Assembly (NCBI GenBank): GCA_964497615.1
Contig: CAZCEC010000005.1
Location: forward strand, 87,900 to 151,899
DNA from: CAZCEC01 sp964497615
GTDB lineage: Bacteria > Chloroflexota > Anaerolineae > Anaerolineales > UBA6663
Direction: 5' to 3'
DNA length: 64,000 bases
In this document: piece after piece, positions 29,285 to 38,023 of the stretch
Layout: the number at the start of each line of letters is the position of its first letter
Numbering within the stretch: position 1 is the first letter of the stretch
The notes under the pieces: generated by a model
Databases searched by the model: none
Told to the model about the DNA's origin: nothing
The model's input: the letters and a program-made list of their open reading frames with translations, nothing else
Program-made: the position numbers and the translations under genes

Positions 29285-29991
29285 AGCGGCACCCGCACCA
29301 GCATCCGGCGCACGTGGTCGTCGGAGCGCGGCGTCAGCACCGCCAGCACCAGGATGCTGATGTCGTCCGCCGGGCGTTGGTCGTCGCGCTCCAGCGCCGC
29401 CGCCAGCAATTTGTCAGCCCACGACTGTGCCGCGCCCAGGCCCTCGTCGTACAGCCGCTCAACTTCTTCGGCCACGTTCAGCGGCTGGCCGCGCCGTGTT
29501 CCCGCCGTCGCCAGGCCGTCCGTGTAAACGACGATCCCGGTCTCTGGCCTCAGCGGAATCTGGTGGATGACCGGCTTGGTGTGGTGATATACCCCCACGG
29601 GCCGGCTGGCCTCCGACAAGGCCGTGATGCCTTCCGGCGTGAGCACGTAGATGGGATTGGGGTTATTGCGCGACAGCACCACCGTCTTCGAGACAAGGTC
29701 CACCGACACGATGTTCAGCGTCGCCTGCACCTTGCCGCCTTGCTGCGCATACAGATAGTCATGCGCCGCCCGCGCCGCAGCCCCATCGCGCACGCCCTCG
29801 GCCAGCAGGCTGATTGCTTTGCGCGCCACCAGGTTCGAGACCGCCTTGGCGCCCCGGCCCGTGTGCTGCCCGTCCACCAGCACCCACGACAGCCCGCCCG
29901 ACGGGCGCTCGATCATCTCGACCGTGTCGCCCGATTCGCGACTCGCCCACTTGCGCACCTTGGAAACCGCGACCTGTATCTCCATGCTCAC
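29281..29991 (-). CDS. PP2C/SpoIIE-type serine phosphatase
   Basis: 236 aa consisting mainly of the catalytic domain. Motifs for metal binding are visible: LVDGQHTGRGAKA, VYTDGLATAGT and ADDISILVL. It probably dephosphorylates a regulatory protein (anti-anti-sigma-like) or acts on the neighbouring channel, but no partner is identifiable. The start overlaps the methyltransferase stop (ATGA at 29,988). Confidence 0.85.
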   Translation of the reverse strand: MSMEIQVAVSKVRKWASRESGDTVEMIERPSGGLSWVLVDGQHTGRGAKAVSNLVARKAISLLAEGVRDGAAARAAHDYLYAQQGGKVQATLNIVSVDLVSKTVVLSRNNPNPIYVLTPEGITALSEASRPVGVYHHTKPVIHQIPLRPETGIVVYTDGLATAGTRRGQPLNVAEEVERLYDEGLGAAQSWADKLLAAALERDDQRPADDISILVLAVLTPRSDDHVRRMLVRVPL

Positions 29992-30656
29992 GACTTCTCA
30001 GCCACGATGAGCGTCACCGTGCTGCGCGGCAATTGTACTCGCTCCACGCGCGCCGCGAACCCGGCGGCCGTGTACCGGTCCACCACTGGCGCAAACCACC
30101 CCTCGGCCGATTGCCCTGTGACCCGGAACAGCCACGCCGCCCAGCGGTCCGCCAGCCCTGGTCCGATGATCTGCGCCGCCGGCACGCACACAAACACCCC
30201 TCCGCGCCGCAGCACCCGGTGAAATTCGGCGATGGCCGCCGGCTGCACCACAAACTCGGTGGGAAACGTGGACAGCAGGCTCTGAAAGCTCCCCGCGGCA
30301 AACGGCAGGGCAAACACGCTGGCTCGCGCCTGCGGCACCGGCCACTCGCGCGGCCCCAGCCGCCGCCGCAGCTTCCGGGCCGCCAGCCGCCCCATCGCCG
30401 GCGACAGGTCGATGCCCACCGGCTCGAATCCCAGGCTCACCAGGTCCAACAGCATGTTGCCCGTGCCGTGCGCGATTTCCAGCACCTGTTTGCCGCGCAA
30501 GTAGGGCAGGGCGGTGCGCTGCCAGGCCCGCCATTGGCCCATCGACACCGTCCAACTGACCAGGTCATAGGTCCACGCCAGTTGGTTATACAGCAGCCCA
30601 AAGCCCAGCCTCAGGCCGGCGCGCAGCAGCCGGAGCAGGGCGCCTTGTGTCTTCAT
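29988..30656 (-). CDS. class I SAM-dependent methyltransferase (UbiE-like)
   Basis: 222 aa. Motif I VLEIAHGTGNMLLDL (about residue 59), the acidic residue in VGIDLSPAM and a post-I region FHRVLRRGGVFVCVPA match small-molecule methyltransferases. The substrate is unknown. It overlaps its neighbours on both sides by 4 bases, so it is part of the leftward operon. Confidence 0.85.
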   Translation of the reverse strand: MKTQGALLRLLRAGLRLGFGLLYNQLAWTYDLVSWTVSMGQWRAWQRTALPYLRGKQVLEIAHGTGNMLLDLVSLGFEPVGIDLSPAMGRLAARKLRRRLGPREWPVPQARASVFALPFAAGSFQSLLSTFPTEFVVQPAAIAEFHRVLRRGGVFVCVPAAQIIGPGLADRWAAWLFRVTGQSAEGWFAPVVDRYTAAGFAARVERVQLPRSTVTLIVAEKS

Positions 30657-31501
30657 AGCTCGCGAAACGTAATCAGCTCAACGCCTGCCGCGTTTAAGCG
30701 CTCGCGCAGGCCCGGCTGTGTCAGCGCCTGCAGCTCGTTTGTCCGCGGCCGATGATAGGAGGTCAGCCTGGGCAGCTCTGGATCGTCAAATGCCGGGTGG
30801 CACATGATCTCGGTTGTGCCGTCCGGCAGCGCGGCGAGGATGGCGCTCAGGCTGTCCGGCGAAGCTTCCGAACCATAGAACCCCGTTTCGAAGTGGTCTG
30901 GCCGGCGTATGGCGGCGGCCCGCGGGCTCTCCAGCACGCCCCGCAGTCCCGCCAGGGCAGCGGCCACCCGGGGTGATCCATCCGGCGTCCCCAACAATGC
31001 CGATGCCGCCTTCAGCGTGGTCAGCGGCATGCGCACGGCGCAGCCAAACTCGCCGGCCAGCTTGAGCATCACAGTGAACAGGACCGGCGTGAAGTATGAC
31101 GTATGGTGGTGGCTGTCCAAGTGGCTGGGGGGCTGTTGCAGGGCGTCCGCGAACGCCTCGATCTGCGCCCGCCACTCGGCCTCGACCTCGCCCGGGTCCA
31201 GCTCGTCCGCGTGCGCCAGCAGCGCCTCGCGCCTGGGAAAGCTCCCGTCCTCGCCCAGCCGTGTGATCGACCGAATCGCCTCTGACGGCAGCCTGGGCCG
31301 CCCTTTGCTCAACACCAGATGCACGCCCAGACCCAGCGCCGGGCACTCGCTCCGAGCGGTATTCAATTCCTCCGCGGCCAAAGGGCAGTTCATCATCGCC
31401 GTCGTGGAGGTCACGATACCGGCCTGGTGGGCATGCCGTATGCCCCTGGACACAGCCGGTGCCAGGCCGTAGTCATCGGCATTGACAATCAATCGTCGCA
31501 A
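30653..31501 (-). CDS. YdjC/ChbG-family carbohydrate deacetylase
   Basis: About 282 aa. The family metal site is visible: NADDYG near residue 7, and HLDSHHHTSY (about residue 126). Such enzymes remove acetyl groups from chitooligosaccharides or hopanoid/other sugars. TTG at 31,501 is chosen because it places NADDYG at its usual distance from the N-terminus and follows a GGCGGA-type ribosome site; in-frame sequence further up is not part of the family. It lies 26 bases after mgtE. Confidence 0.85.
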   Translation of the reverse strand: MRRLIVNADDYGLAPAVSRGIRHAHQAGIVTSTTAMMNCPLAAEELNTARSECPALGLGVHLVLSKGRPRLPSEAIRSITRLGEDGSFPRREALLAHADELDPGEVEAEWRAQIEAFADALQQPPSHLDSHHHTSYFTPVLFTVMLKLAGEFGCAVRMPLTTLKAASALLGTPDGSPRVAAALAGLRGVLESPRAAAIRRPDHFETGFYGSEASPDSLSAILAALPDGTTEIMCHPAFDDPELPRLTSYHRPRTNELQALTQPGLRERLNAAGVELITFREL

Positions 31502-31527
31502 GATAATCCGCCTTCTGGTTTCTCGTC

Positions 31528-32883
31528 TCACCGCACCAGCAGCGGCATGAACAGCGTCGCCAGACCCAGGAATAGGCTGAAGCCCACCACATCGGTCACG
31601 GTGGTCACGATCACCGCCGAGGCCAGGGCGGGGTCCAGCCTCAAGGCCTTCAAGGTCAGCGGTACCAGGGTGCCTGCCATGCCAGCGGCCACCAGGTTGC
31701 CCAGCATCGCCAGCCCGATGACCAGCCCCAGCGCCGGGTTGCCGCGCCACAGCCACGCGCCGCCCGCCACCAGCAGGCCCACCACCGCGCCGTGCATGAC
31801 ACCGATGCCGGCCTCACGCAGCACCGCCCGCCGCGCATCTCGAAACTCGATTTCCCCCAGCGCCAGCCCGCGCACCATGATCGCCAGCGTCTGGGTGCCG
31901 GAGTTGCCGCCCATCCCGGCGACGATGGACTGGAACGCCGCCAGGATGGCCACCCGGGCAATCGTGCCCTCAAACAGGCTGATCACCCCCGCGGCCAGGA
32001 AGGCCGTCCCAAGATTGACTACCAGCCACGGCAGCCGCCGCCGCACCGACAGCCGCGCCGGGCTCCACACCTGCAAGTCGCTGTCGCTCACATTCGCCAG
32101 CCGGTAGATGTCCTCGGTGGCTTCTTCCTCGATGACGTCCACGATGTCGTCGTAGTTGATCACGCCGACCAGTTTGCCGCTGGCATCCACCACCGGCACC
32201 GCCAGCAGGTCATAGTGCTGCATCACCCGCGCCACTTCCTCCTGGTCGGTGCCCACCAGCACGGAAATCACCTCCCGGCGCATGATGTCGGCCATCGTGG
32301 CCGTGGGCGCGGCGACGATGATGTCGCGCAGCCCTACGATCCCAATCAGCACCCCCTCCCGATCGACCACATACAGGTAATAGGGCGTCTCGGCGTCACG
32401 CTGCAGGCCGCGCAGGAACTCGATCGCCATCTGCGCCGTGGTCTGCCGCCGCAGCGCGATGAAGTCCGACGTCATGCGGCCGCCGGCCGTGTCATCCGCA
32501 TGGCCCAGCAGCGGCAAGACCTCGTCGCGGTCCTCCATCTGCGCCAACGCATCCGCCGCCTGCTCCGGCGAGAGGTCGCCCAGCAGGTCCGCTGCCTCGT
32601 CCGGGTCCATCTCGTCCAGCACGTCGGCCAGTTGCGCCGACGGCAGGTGCGCGGCCACCGCGGCCGCCTCCTCGTCCTCCAGCTCATCGAGCAGGTCGGC
32701 GGCGGGTCCCGAGTCCAGGTTGGTTAGGATTTCGGTCTGGTCGTCGTGCGGCAGATCGGCAAAGGCGTCTGCCCGGTCGGCGATGTGGAGGGTTTCCAGC
32801 GCCGCAATCGCCTCGGCAATCTGGTTCAGCTCCAGCGCGGCGCGCACGCGCTCCAGCACGCCGTCAATTTGCGTTTGCTCCAT
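31528..32883 (-). CDS. mgtE: magnesium transporter MgtE
   Basis: About 451 aa. An acidic MgtE N-terminal domain (about 30-130), two CBS domains (about 130-255) and a five-helix membrane domain with the signature AGMGGNSGTQTLA. MgtE is a Mg2+ channel gated by cytoplasmic Mg2+ bound in the N and CBS domains. ATG at 32,883 follows GGAGGTGCC; the in-frame extension upstream lies inside a hairpin and is unlikely. The 165-nt leader encodes a short Asp/Pro-rich peptide and a strong hairpin. Confidence 0.95.
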   Translation of the reverse strand: MEQTQIDGVLERVRAALELNQIAEAIAALETLHIADRADAFADLPHDDQTEILTNLDSGPAADLLDELEDEEAAAVAAHLPSAQLADVLDEMDPDEAADLLGDLSPEQAADALAQMEDRDEVLPLLGHADDTAGGRMTSDFIALRRQTTAQMAIEFLRGLQRDAETPYYLYVVDREGVLIGIVGLRDIIVAAPTATMADIMRREVISVLVGTDQEEVARVMQHYDLLAVPVVDASGKLVGVINYDDIVDVIEEEATEDIYRLANVSDSDLQVWSPARLSVRRRLPWLVVNLGTAFLAAGVISLFEGTIARVAILAAFQSIVAGMGGNSGTQTLAIMVRGLALGEIEFRDARRAVLREAGIGVMHGAVVGLLVAGGAWLWRGNPALGLVIGLAMLGNLVAAGMAGTLVPLTLKALRLDPALASAVIVTTVTDVVGFSLFLGLATLFMPLLVR

Positions 32884-32900
32884 CGGCACCTCCAAAAGCA

Positions 32901-32934
32901 ACGCGCCCCGCGCCGAAGGGCGAGCGGGGCGCGT
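32901..32934 (-). promoter_or_regulatory. leader hairpin before mgtE, possible attenuator
   Basis: A perfect 11-bp stem (ACGCGCCCCGC / GCGGGGCGCGT) with a 12-nt loop is followed on the minus strand by TGCTTTT and then the mgtE Shine-Dalgarno. A weaker 6-bp stem (AGCGGC/GCCGCT; 32,949-32,971) lies next to the leader ORF stop and could offer an alternative fold. Confidence 0.6.
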
Positions 32935-32970
32935 CAGGAGGCGCACTCAGCGGCACATACGCGGCGCCGC

Positions 32971-33045
32971 TCACACTCCGGAAATGTCAAGCCGGCGCGG
33001 AGAGTCAGGGTCGGAATCGGCGGTCAAACTTGCATCCTCATTCAT
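32971..33045 (-). CDS. putative MgtL-like leader peptide of mgtE
   Basis: A 24-codon ORF, ATG at 33,045 to TGA. The peptide starts MNEDASLTADSD and continues DPDSPRRLDISGV. The ATG lies 9 nt after the -10 box, so the message begins a few bases before it. The Asp/Pro run followed by Arg (DSDPDSPRR) resembles the enterobacterial MgtL leader (EPDP then PLPRRR), whose translation is destabilised at low Mg2+ and thereby permits transcription of mgtA. Function here is inferred from composition, place and the Mg2+ transporter downstream. Confidence 0.55.
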   Translation of the reverse strand: MNEDASLTADSDPDSPRRLDISGV

Positions 33046-33054
33046 AGCCGCTGC

Positions 33055-33083
33055 ATTCTACTGTGGCTGCACGTTGCAGTCAA
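33055..33083 (-). promoter_or_regulatory. sigma-70-type promoter of the mgtE leader
   Basis: TTGACT (33,083-33,078), 17-nt spacer, TAGAAT (33,060-33,055) on the minus strand, just after the stop codon of the upstream trkA-type gene. Confidence 0.85.
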
Positions 33084-33086
33084 CAA

Positions 33087-33812
33087 TTACGTTTGCCCTG
33101 TCGGCCGCTGCGCGTTCTCCCCGGACGCAACCAGCTCGGGATAATCGGCCGGCCGGCCCAACAGCGCCGCCAGCCGGTCGCGCCCTTCCTCGTCCACCAG
33201 CGCAATCACTTCGTCGCCCGCTTCCATCTGCGTCAGGCCGCGCGGCAGCACCATCTCCCCATGCCGCAGAATGCCGGAAATGATGCAGTGCTCCGTCAAC
33301 GGCAGGTCCTTGATGGCCACTCCCACCGCCTTGGCCTCCGGATGGATCTTTTCCTCCACCAGCGAGTAATTCCCCCGGCGCAGCTTGAGCAGCGTCATCA
33401 TATCGCCCAGCGACATTTCTTCCTCAATCAGCTTCGCCATCACGTCCGCCTGATTGAGCGACACATCCACCCCAAACTCGGGCGTGAACAGCCACGCATT
33501 GCGCGGATTATTGATGCGCCCAATGATGCGCCGGACCCCATACTGGAACCGGGCCAGCGACGCAATCACCAGGTTGTCGGCGTCGTTGGCGGTCACCGCC
33601 GCGATGACATTGGCGCGCTGGATGCCGGCTGCCACCAGCGTGGCGGGATTGGTGGGTTCACCCTCGATGATGGCTTCCGTCGGCAGTTCCCGGTGCAGGT
33701 TCAACAGCGTCTCCGGCCGCGCCTCCACCAGGCGCACTTCGTGGCCTTGGCTGATGAGCAGTGACGCCAGGTGCGACCCCGTCCGCCCGCCGCCCGCGAT
33801 AATGACCAACAT
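33087..33812 (-). CDS. TrkA-family potassium uptake regulator, copy 2
   Basis: 241 aa. TrkA-N with the nucleotide site IIAGGGRTGSHLASLL near residue 4 and a TrkA-C domain from about residue 150. RCK proteins of this type gate K+ transporters in response to NAD(H), ATP or c-di-AMP. It lies 5 bases downstream of a second TrkA gene, and both follow the KimA-type transporter; the two may form a heteromeric gating ring. Confidence 0.88.
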   Translation of the reverse strand: MLVIIAGGGRTGSHLASLLISQGHEVRLVEARPETLLNLHRELPTEAIIEGEPTNPATLVAAGIQRANVIAAVTANDADNLVIASLARFQYGVRRIIGRINNPRNAWLFTPEFGVDVSLNQADVMAKLIEEEMSLGDMMTLLKLRRGNYSLVEEKIHPEAKAVGVAIKDLPLTEHCIISGILRHGEMVLPRGLTQMEAGDEVIALVDEEGRDRLAALLGRPADYPELVASGENAQRPTGQT

Positions 33813-33817
33813 GGCGC

Positions 33818-34495
33818 TTAGTCCTCCTTCGCGTCGGCCAGCCGCGCGTGCAGCGCGGCGGCACCTTCCGCCGTCGCGCTGATCTGCAAAATATCGCCAG
33901 CCTGCAAGCGCGTTTCGGCGTTTGGCAGTTGCCCGCGCCCGCCGCGTGCCAGCGCCGCGGGTGCCGCCTCCTCGGCGGGCACCAGGTCGCCCAGCCGCTT
34001 TCCTTCCCAGCTTGGCGGCACCGTAATCTCATACAGCTGCACCTCCCCATTGCCGGCGGAATACACGCTCTCCATGCCGGGGTGCAGCAGCAACTGCTCA
34101 ATCCGCGCCGCACCCCATGACGACGACGCGATGGTCTGCAAGCCCAGCTTTTCGTAGATTGGCCCGCGCATAGGGTCGTAGACCCGCGCTACCACGTGCG
34201 GCACTTTGAAGATGTCGCGGGCGACCCGTGCCGCCACGATGTTGGCGCTGTCGGAGCTGGTCACGGCCGCCAGCCCGTGCGCGGTCTCGATGCCCGCCCG
34301 CCGCAGCGCGTCGGCATCCAGCGCGTCGCCCTGGATCATGCGGCCCCGAAACTCCATGCCCAGCCGGTCAAACGCGCGCGCGTTGGCGTCGATGATGGCG
34401 ACCGGGTGCCCCTGCTGCGTGATGGATTGCGCCAGCTCCATCCCCACCCGGCCGCACCCCACGATGATGATCGTCCCGTTCTTGCTATGACCCAT
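33818..34495 (-). CDS. TrkA-family potassium uptake regulator, copy 1
   Basis: 225 aa. TrkA-N with IIIVGCGRVGMELAQSI at residue 9 and a TrkA-C domain after about residue 140. It sits 3 bases downstream of the KimA-type transporter gene and 5 bases upstream of a second TrkA gene. Confidence 0.88.
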   Translation of the reverse strand: MGHSKNGTIIIVGCGRVGMELAQSITQQGHPVAIIDANARAFDRLGMEFRGRMIQGDALDADALRRAGIETAHGLAAVTSSDSANIVAARVARDIFKVPHVVARVYDPMRGPIYEKLGLQTIASSSWGAARIEQLLLHPGMESVYSAGNGEVQLYEITVPPSWEGKRLGDLVPAEEAAPAALARGGRGQLPNAETRLQAGDILQISATAEGAAALHARLADAKED

Positions 34496-34498
34496 GCG

Positions 34499-36328
34499 TC
34501 AGTCCTTCAGCTGGTAAGGCACGTCGGTGACGACCATGCCGCGCCGGAACAAGAGCGCCAGCCTCACCAGCAGCGCCGTCTGGTTGTGCAGGATGTTGTG
34601 CCACCAGCGCGAGGCCAGAAATTGCGGCATCACGACGGTAATGATGTCATCCTTCTGGCAGGCATCAATCCGGTCGAGATAGCTCAGCAATGGCTCGACA
34701 ATCGACCGGTAATCCGATTGGAGTACTTCCAGCCGCATACCGTCGCCCCACTTCACCCACTTCTCGCGCAGCTTCTGCGTATCGGCTGGGTCGGTCTCCA
34801 CGTACACCGCCGTCACATCGTTCGACAGCGTGCGCGCGTAATTCAAGGCTTGCAGCACGCCTCGGTGCACCCCGGCGATCGGCACCACCACCCGGTGGCG
34901 GCGGATGCGCGGTGGCGCCCCATAGTCCTCCAATGACAACTGCCCGGCCGTCTTCACATAGTGCCCGTGAATCTTCATGAACACCGCCACAATCGCGGGC
35001 AGCAGGATAATCACGATCCAGCCGCCATGCGTGAACCGTGTCATCACGATGACGCCCAAGACGACCAGCGTCGCGGCCGCGCCCACGCCATTCAGCAATG
35101 CCCGCCAGTGCCAGCCCGGCGTCCGCTGCCGGAACCAGCGCACCACCATGCCGGATTGTGACAACGTAAAGCACAGAAATACGCCAATCGCATACAGCGG
35201 CAGCAGCGCATGCGTGTCCCCGCGAAACGCCACGATCAGCAGCGAGGCCAGCACGCCCAGCAGCACGATCCCGTTCGAGAACACGAGCCGGTCGCCGATA
35301 TTGGCCAGGGGCCGCGGCAGAAAACCGTCCCGGGCGATAAACGAACTCAGGCGGGGGAAGTCGGCAAAGGCTGTGTTGGCCGCCAGCAGCAGGATGAAGG
35401 CCGTCGCGACCTGCACCAGCACGTAGGCCCAGCCATTGCCCAGCAGGGCCCGCGCCATCTGCGACAGCACCGTCTCCCCATGCACCGGCGCCACGCCCAG
35501 TTGGTGGGCGACAAACGAGATGCCGATGAACATGCTGCCGAGAATGATGATCATGGCCACCAGGGTGCGCCCGGCGTTCACCGATTCCGGCTTGCGGAAG
35601 GCTGGCACGCCGTCCGCAATCGCCTCGATGCCGGTCAGCGCCGTGCAGCCCGCCGAGAACGCCCGCAAAATCAGGAATGTGCCCACCAACTGCGTGGGGG
35701 TGGCAATCTCGCCCGCGGCATATTCGATCGGCACCAGCGTGCCGGTGGCGACGCGCCACAACCCCAGCGCCAGCATGCCAAACACACTCACCACAAAGAT
35801 GTAAGTGGGCACGGCAAAGATGCTGGCCGACTCGCGCACCCCGCGCAGGTTGATGATGGTCACGATCGCAATACAGGCAATCGCGACCGGCACCCGATAC
35901 GGCAGCAGGAACGGCAGCCACGAGAACAGCGCTGCCACCCCCGCCGCGATGCTCACCGCCACCGTGAGGATGTAGTCAATCAACAGCGCCGCGCCCGCCA
36001 CCAGCGAGGGCAGGGTGCCCAGGTTGTCTTTGGAGACGATATAGGTGCCGCCGCCCTTGGGATAGCTGCGGATGATCTGGTAGTAGGATGTGCCCACGAT
36101 GAGCAGCAGCGCCGCGATGCCGACCGCGACGTTGATCGACAGGCCCAGCGCCCCCGACCCGGCCAGCACGAGGACCAACAGGATTTCCTCGGTTGCGTAG
36201 GCATTTGACGAGAGCGCGTCCGACGCAAAGACGGCCAACGCCTTGGCCTTGGTCAGCCGCTCGTGATGCGCTTGGGAAGTTGCCAGCGGGTCGCCGATCA
36301 GCAGGCGCCGCACATTGATCGTTGCCAT
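34499..36328 (-). CDS. KimA/KUP-like APC-superfamily potassium transporter
   Basis: 609 aa. About twelve helices follow a short N-terminal stretch; the first contains the KimA-type segment VFASDALSSNAYATEEIL. A C-terminal cytoplasmic domain of about 150 aa (VVVPIAGVHRGVLQALNYAR) is also typical. KimA proteins import K+ with high affinity and are often controlled by c-di-AMP. Two TrkA proteins follow in the same unit. A promoter is present about 75 nt upstream. Confidence 0.88.
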   Translation of the reverse strand: MATINVRRLLIGDPLATSQAHHERLTKAKALAVFASDALSSNAYATEEILLVLVLAGSGALGLSINVAVGIAALLLIVGTSYYQIIRSYPKGGGTYIVSKDNLGTLPSLVAGAALLIDYILTVAVSIAAGVAALFSWLPFLLPYRVPVAIACIAIVTIINLRGVRESASIFAVPTYIFVVSVFGMLALGLWRVATGTLVPIEYAAGEIATPTQLVGTFLILRAFSAGCTALTGIEAIADGVPAFRKPESVNAGRTLVAMIIILGSMFIGISFVAHQLGVAPVHGETVLSQMARALLGNGWAYVLVQVATAFILLLAANTAFADFPRLSSFIARDGFLPRPLANIGDRLVFSNGIVLLGVLASLLIVAFRGDTHALLPLYAIGVFLCFTLSQSGMVVRWFRQRTPGWHWRALLNGVGAAATLVVLGVIVMTRFTHGGWIVIILLPAIVAVFMKIHGHYVKTAGQLSLEDYGAPPRIRRHRVVVPIAGVHRGVLQALNYARTLSNDVTAVYVETDPADTQKLREKWVKWGDGMRLEVLQSDYRSIVEPLLSYLDRIDACQKDDIITVVMPQFLASRWWHNILHNQTALLVRLALLFRRGMVVTDVPYQLKD

Positions 36329-36404
36329 TCAGGCTCCTAGCCTATGCCCCGCCGCCGATGCGCAGCGCCGAGGCAGCCTCCAAACCAGAGGCAAAACGGA
36401 ATCA

Positions 36405-36432
36405 ATTCTAATCCCCTGCCACCCCGCGTCAA
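36405..36432 (-). promoter_or_regulatory. sigma-70-type promoter of the K+ transporter operon
   Basis: On the minus strand TTGACG (36,432-36,427), 16-nt spacer, TAGAAT (36,410-36,405). The leader of about 70 nt contains a small GCCTC...GAGGC hairpin. Confidence 0.7.
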
Positions 36433-36532
36433 GATGTCCAGGCAGACGTTTGCCTGACGCTTCAACCGGCCGCCGCATGGTAAAATCAAACCTTAGTCTG
36501 GGCTTCCGGCCCCGGTTATGTTACGGAGATGA

Positions 36533-37063
36533 ATGTTGAAACGAGCCCTTAATCACGCCTTGCCCTTCCTGCTTGGCGGTTCCCTCGTCCTGCTGGACCA
36601 ATACACCAAGGTGCTGGTGCGCGCCGCGGTGCCGCTCAATGGCACCTGGAGCCCCTGGCCCTGGCTGCTGCCTTATGCCCGCATTCTGCACATCGAGAAC
36701 ACCGGCGCCGCCTTCGGCATGTTCAAGAATGCCGGCCTGTTCTTCATGATCGTCGGCATCATCGTGTCGCTGGTCATCATCGTCTATTCGCTGCGCCTGC
36801 CGCCCGGCCACACCTGGATGCGTATTGCCCTGGGCATGCAGTTGGGCGGGGCGCTCGGAAATCTGATCGATCGCATCCTCTTTGGGCCGGTGACGGACTT
36901 CATCAGCTTGGGCAACTTTGCCATCTTCAACGTCGCGGACGCCAGCATCAGCGTGGGCACCGCACTGCTGGCGCTGCTCATGCTTGTCGAAGCACGCGCC
37001 GAACGCCGCCAGGCCGATACGGGTTCGACCCTCCCGCCCGTCGACGTGGGTGAAGCCTCCTAA
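36533..37063 (+). CDS. lspA: lipoprotein signal peptidase
   Basis: 176 aa. Motifs DQYTK, NTGAAFG, GGALGNLIDR followed by VTDFI, and FNVADASI (with the two catalytic aspartates) are all present, with four helices. It removes signal peptides from prolipoproteins at the membrane. GGAG precedes the ATG. The C-terminal tail is longer than usual and hydrophilic. The pseudouridine synthase gene follows after 2 bases, a common pairing. Confidence 0.96.
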   Translation: MLKRALNHALPFLLGGSLVLLDQYTKVLVRAAVPLNGTWSPWPWLLPYARILHIENTGAAFGMFKNAGLFFMIVGIIVSLVIIVYSLRLPPGHTWMRIALGMQLGGALGNLIDRILFGPVTDFISLGNFAIFNVADASISVGTALLALLMLVEARAERRQADTGSTLPPVDVGEAS

Positions 37064-37065
37064 AC

Positions 37066-37983
37066 GTGGGCGAACGCGTGGTGGTGCTCACGGCGGCAGG
37101 CGGCGGCGAACGGTTGGACAAGCTGGTCGCCGCCGAACTGCCCGATCTATCGCGCACCCAGGTCCAACGGCTCATCGAGGACGGCTTTGTCGCTGTTGAA
37201 GCCCGGACGGTAACCAAGCCCGCCCAGCGGCTCACCGAGCCGGCCAGCATCGTTGTTCGCATCCCGCCGGCCGCGCCCAGCGCCAACCAGCCGGAAGATA
37301 TCCCCCTCCACATAGTCTTTGAGAACGACGACCTCCTCGTCATCGACAAGCCGGCTGGCATGGTGGTGCATCCCGCCGCCGGTCACTTTGCCGGCACCCT
37401 GGTCAACGCCGTGCTGGGGCATGCGCCCGATCTGGAAGGAGTGGGCGACGAGCAGCGTCCCGGCATCGTTCACCGGCTCGATAAGGACACCTCCGGCCTC
37501 ATCGTCGTGGCGAAGACCAGCGCCGCCCACCGCGATCTTCAACGCCAGTTCCGCGAGCGCACGGTCGAGAAGACCTATCTCGCCCTGTTGGACGGGCACC
37601 CGCCCACGCCCACCGGCCGCATCGAAGCCGCCGTGGGCCGCGATCTGCGCAACCGCAAACTCATGGCCGTCGTGCCCGACCAGCGCGGCCGGGCAGCGGT
37701 GACCGAGTACCGCGAGACCGCCCGCTACACCCAGCACAGCCTCGTCGAAGCGCACCCGCTCACCGGCCGCACCCACCAACTGCGCCTCCACTTCGCCTAC
37801 CTCAAATGCCCCATCGTCGGCGACACGGTCTACGGCCGGCGCGCACCCAGCCTACCCCTGCGCCGGCAATTCCTGCATGCGCATCGGCTGGGCTTTCGCC
37901 TGCCCGGGGGCGGCCGGCCCTGCCGCTTCGAGTCGCCCCTGCCGCCCGAGTTGCAGTCTGTCCTGGATTTGCTTGCCCGGTAG
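37066..37983 (+). CDS. rluD: RluD-type pseudouridine synthase
   Basis: 305 aa, GTG start. An N-terminal S4 RNA-binding domain (LDKLVAAELPDLSRTQVQRL) precedes the catalytic domain, whose HRLDKDTSGLIVVAK holds the catalytic Asp. RluD-family enzymes modify 23S rRNA; the exact site is not certain from sequence. Confidence 0.93.
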   Translation: MGERVVVLTAAGGGERLDKLVAAELPDLSRTQVQRLIEDGFVAVEARTVTKPAQRLTEPASIVVRIPPAAPSANQPEDIPLHIVFENDDLLVIDKPAGMVVHPAAGHFAGTLVNAVLGHAPDLEGVGDEQRPGIVHRLDKDTSGLIVVAKTSAAHRDLQRQFRERTVEKTYLALLDGHPPTPTGRIEAAVGRDLRNRKLMAVVPDQRGRAAVTEYRETARYTQHSLVEAHPLTGRTHQLRLHFAYLKCPIVGDTVYGRRAPSLPLRRQFLHAHRLGFRLPGGGRPCRFESPLPPELQSVLDLLAR

Positions 37984-38023
37984 CCAGTGGTACAATTGTT
38001 CGCATTCCTAGTCAGGAGCAGCC

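Noticed and set aside
32884..33045. M-box Mg2+ riboswitch before mgtE
   Set aside because: I could not recognise M-box conserved elements; the leader ORF and hairpin explain the leader better. A covariance search would settle it.
36328..36404. c-di-AMP riboswitch before the K+ transporter
   Set aside because: The leader is only about 70 nt, shorter than known ydaO-type riboswitches, and shows no recognisable core.
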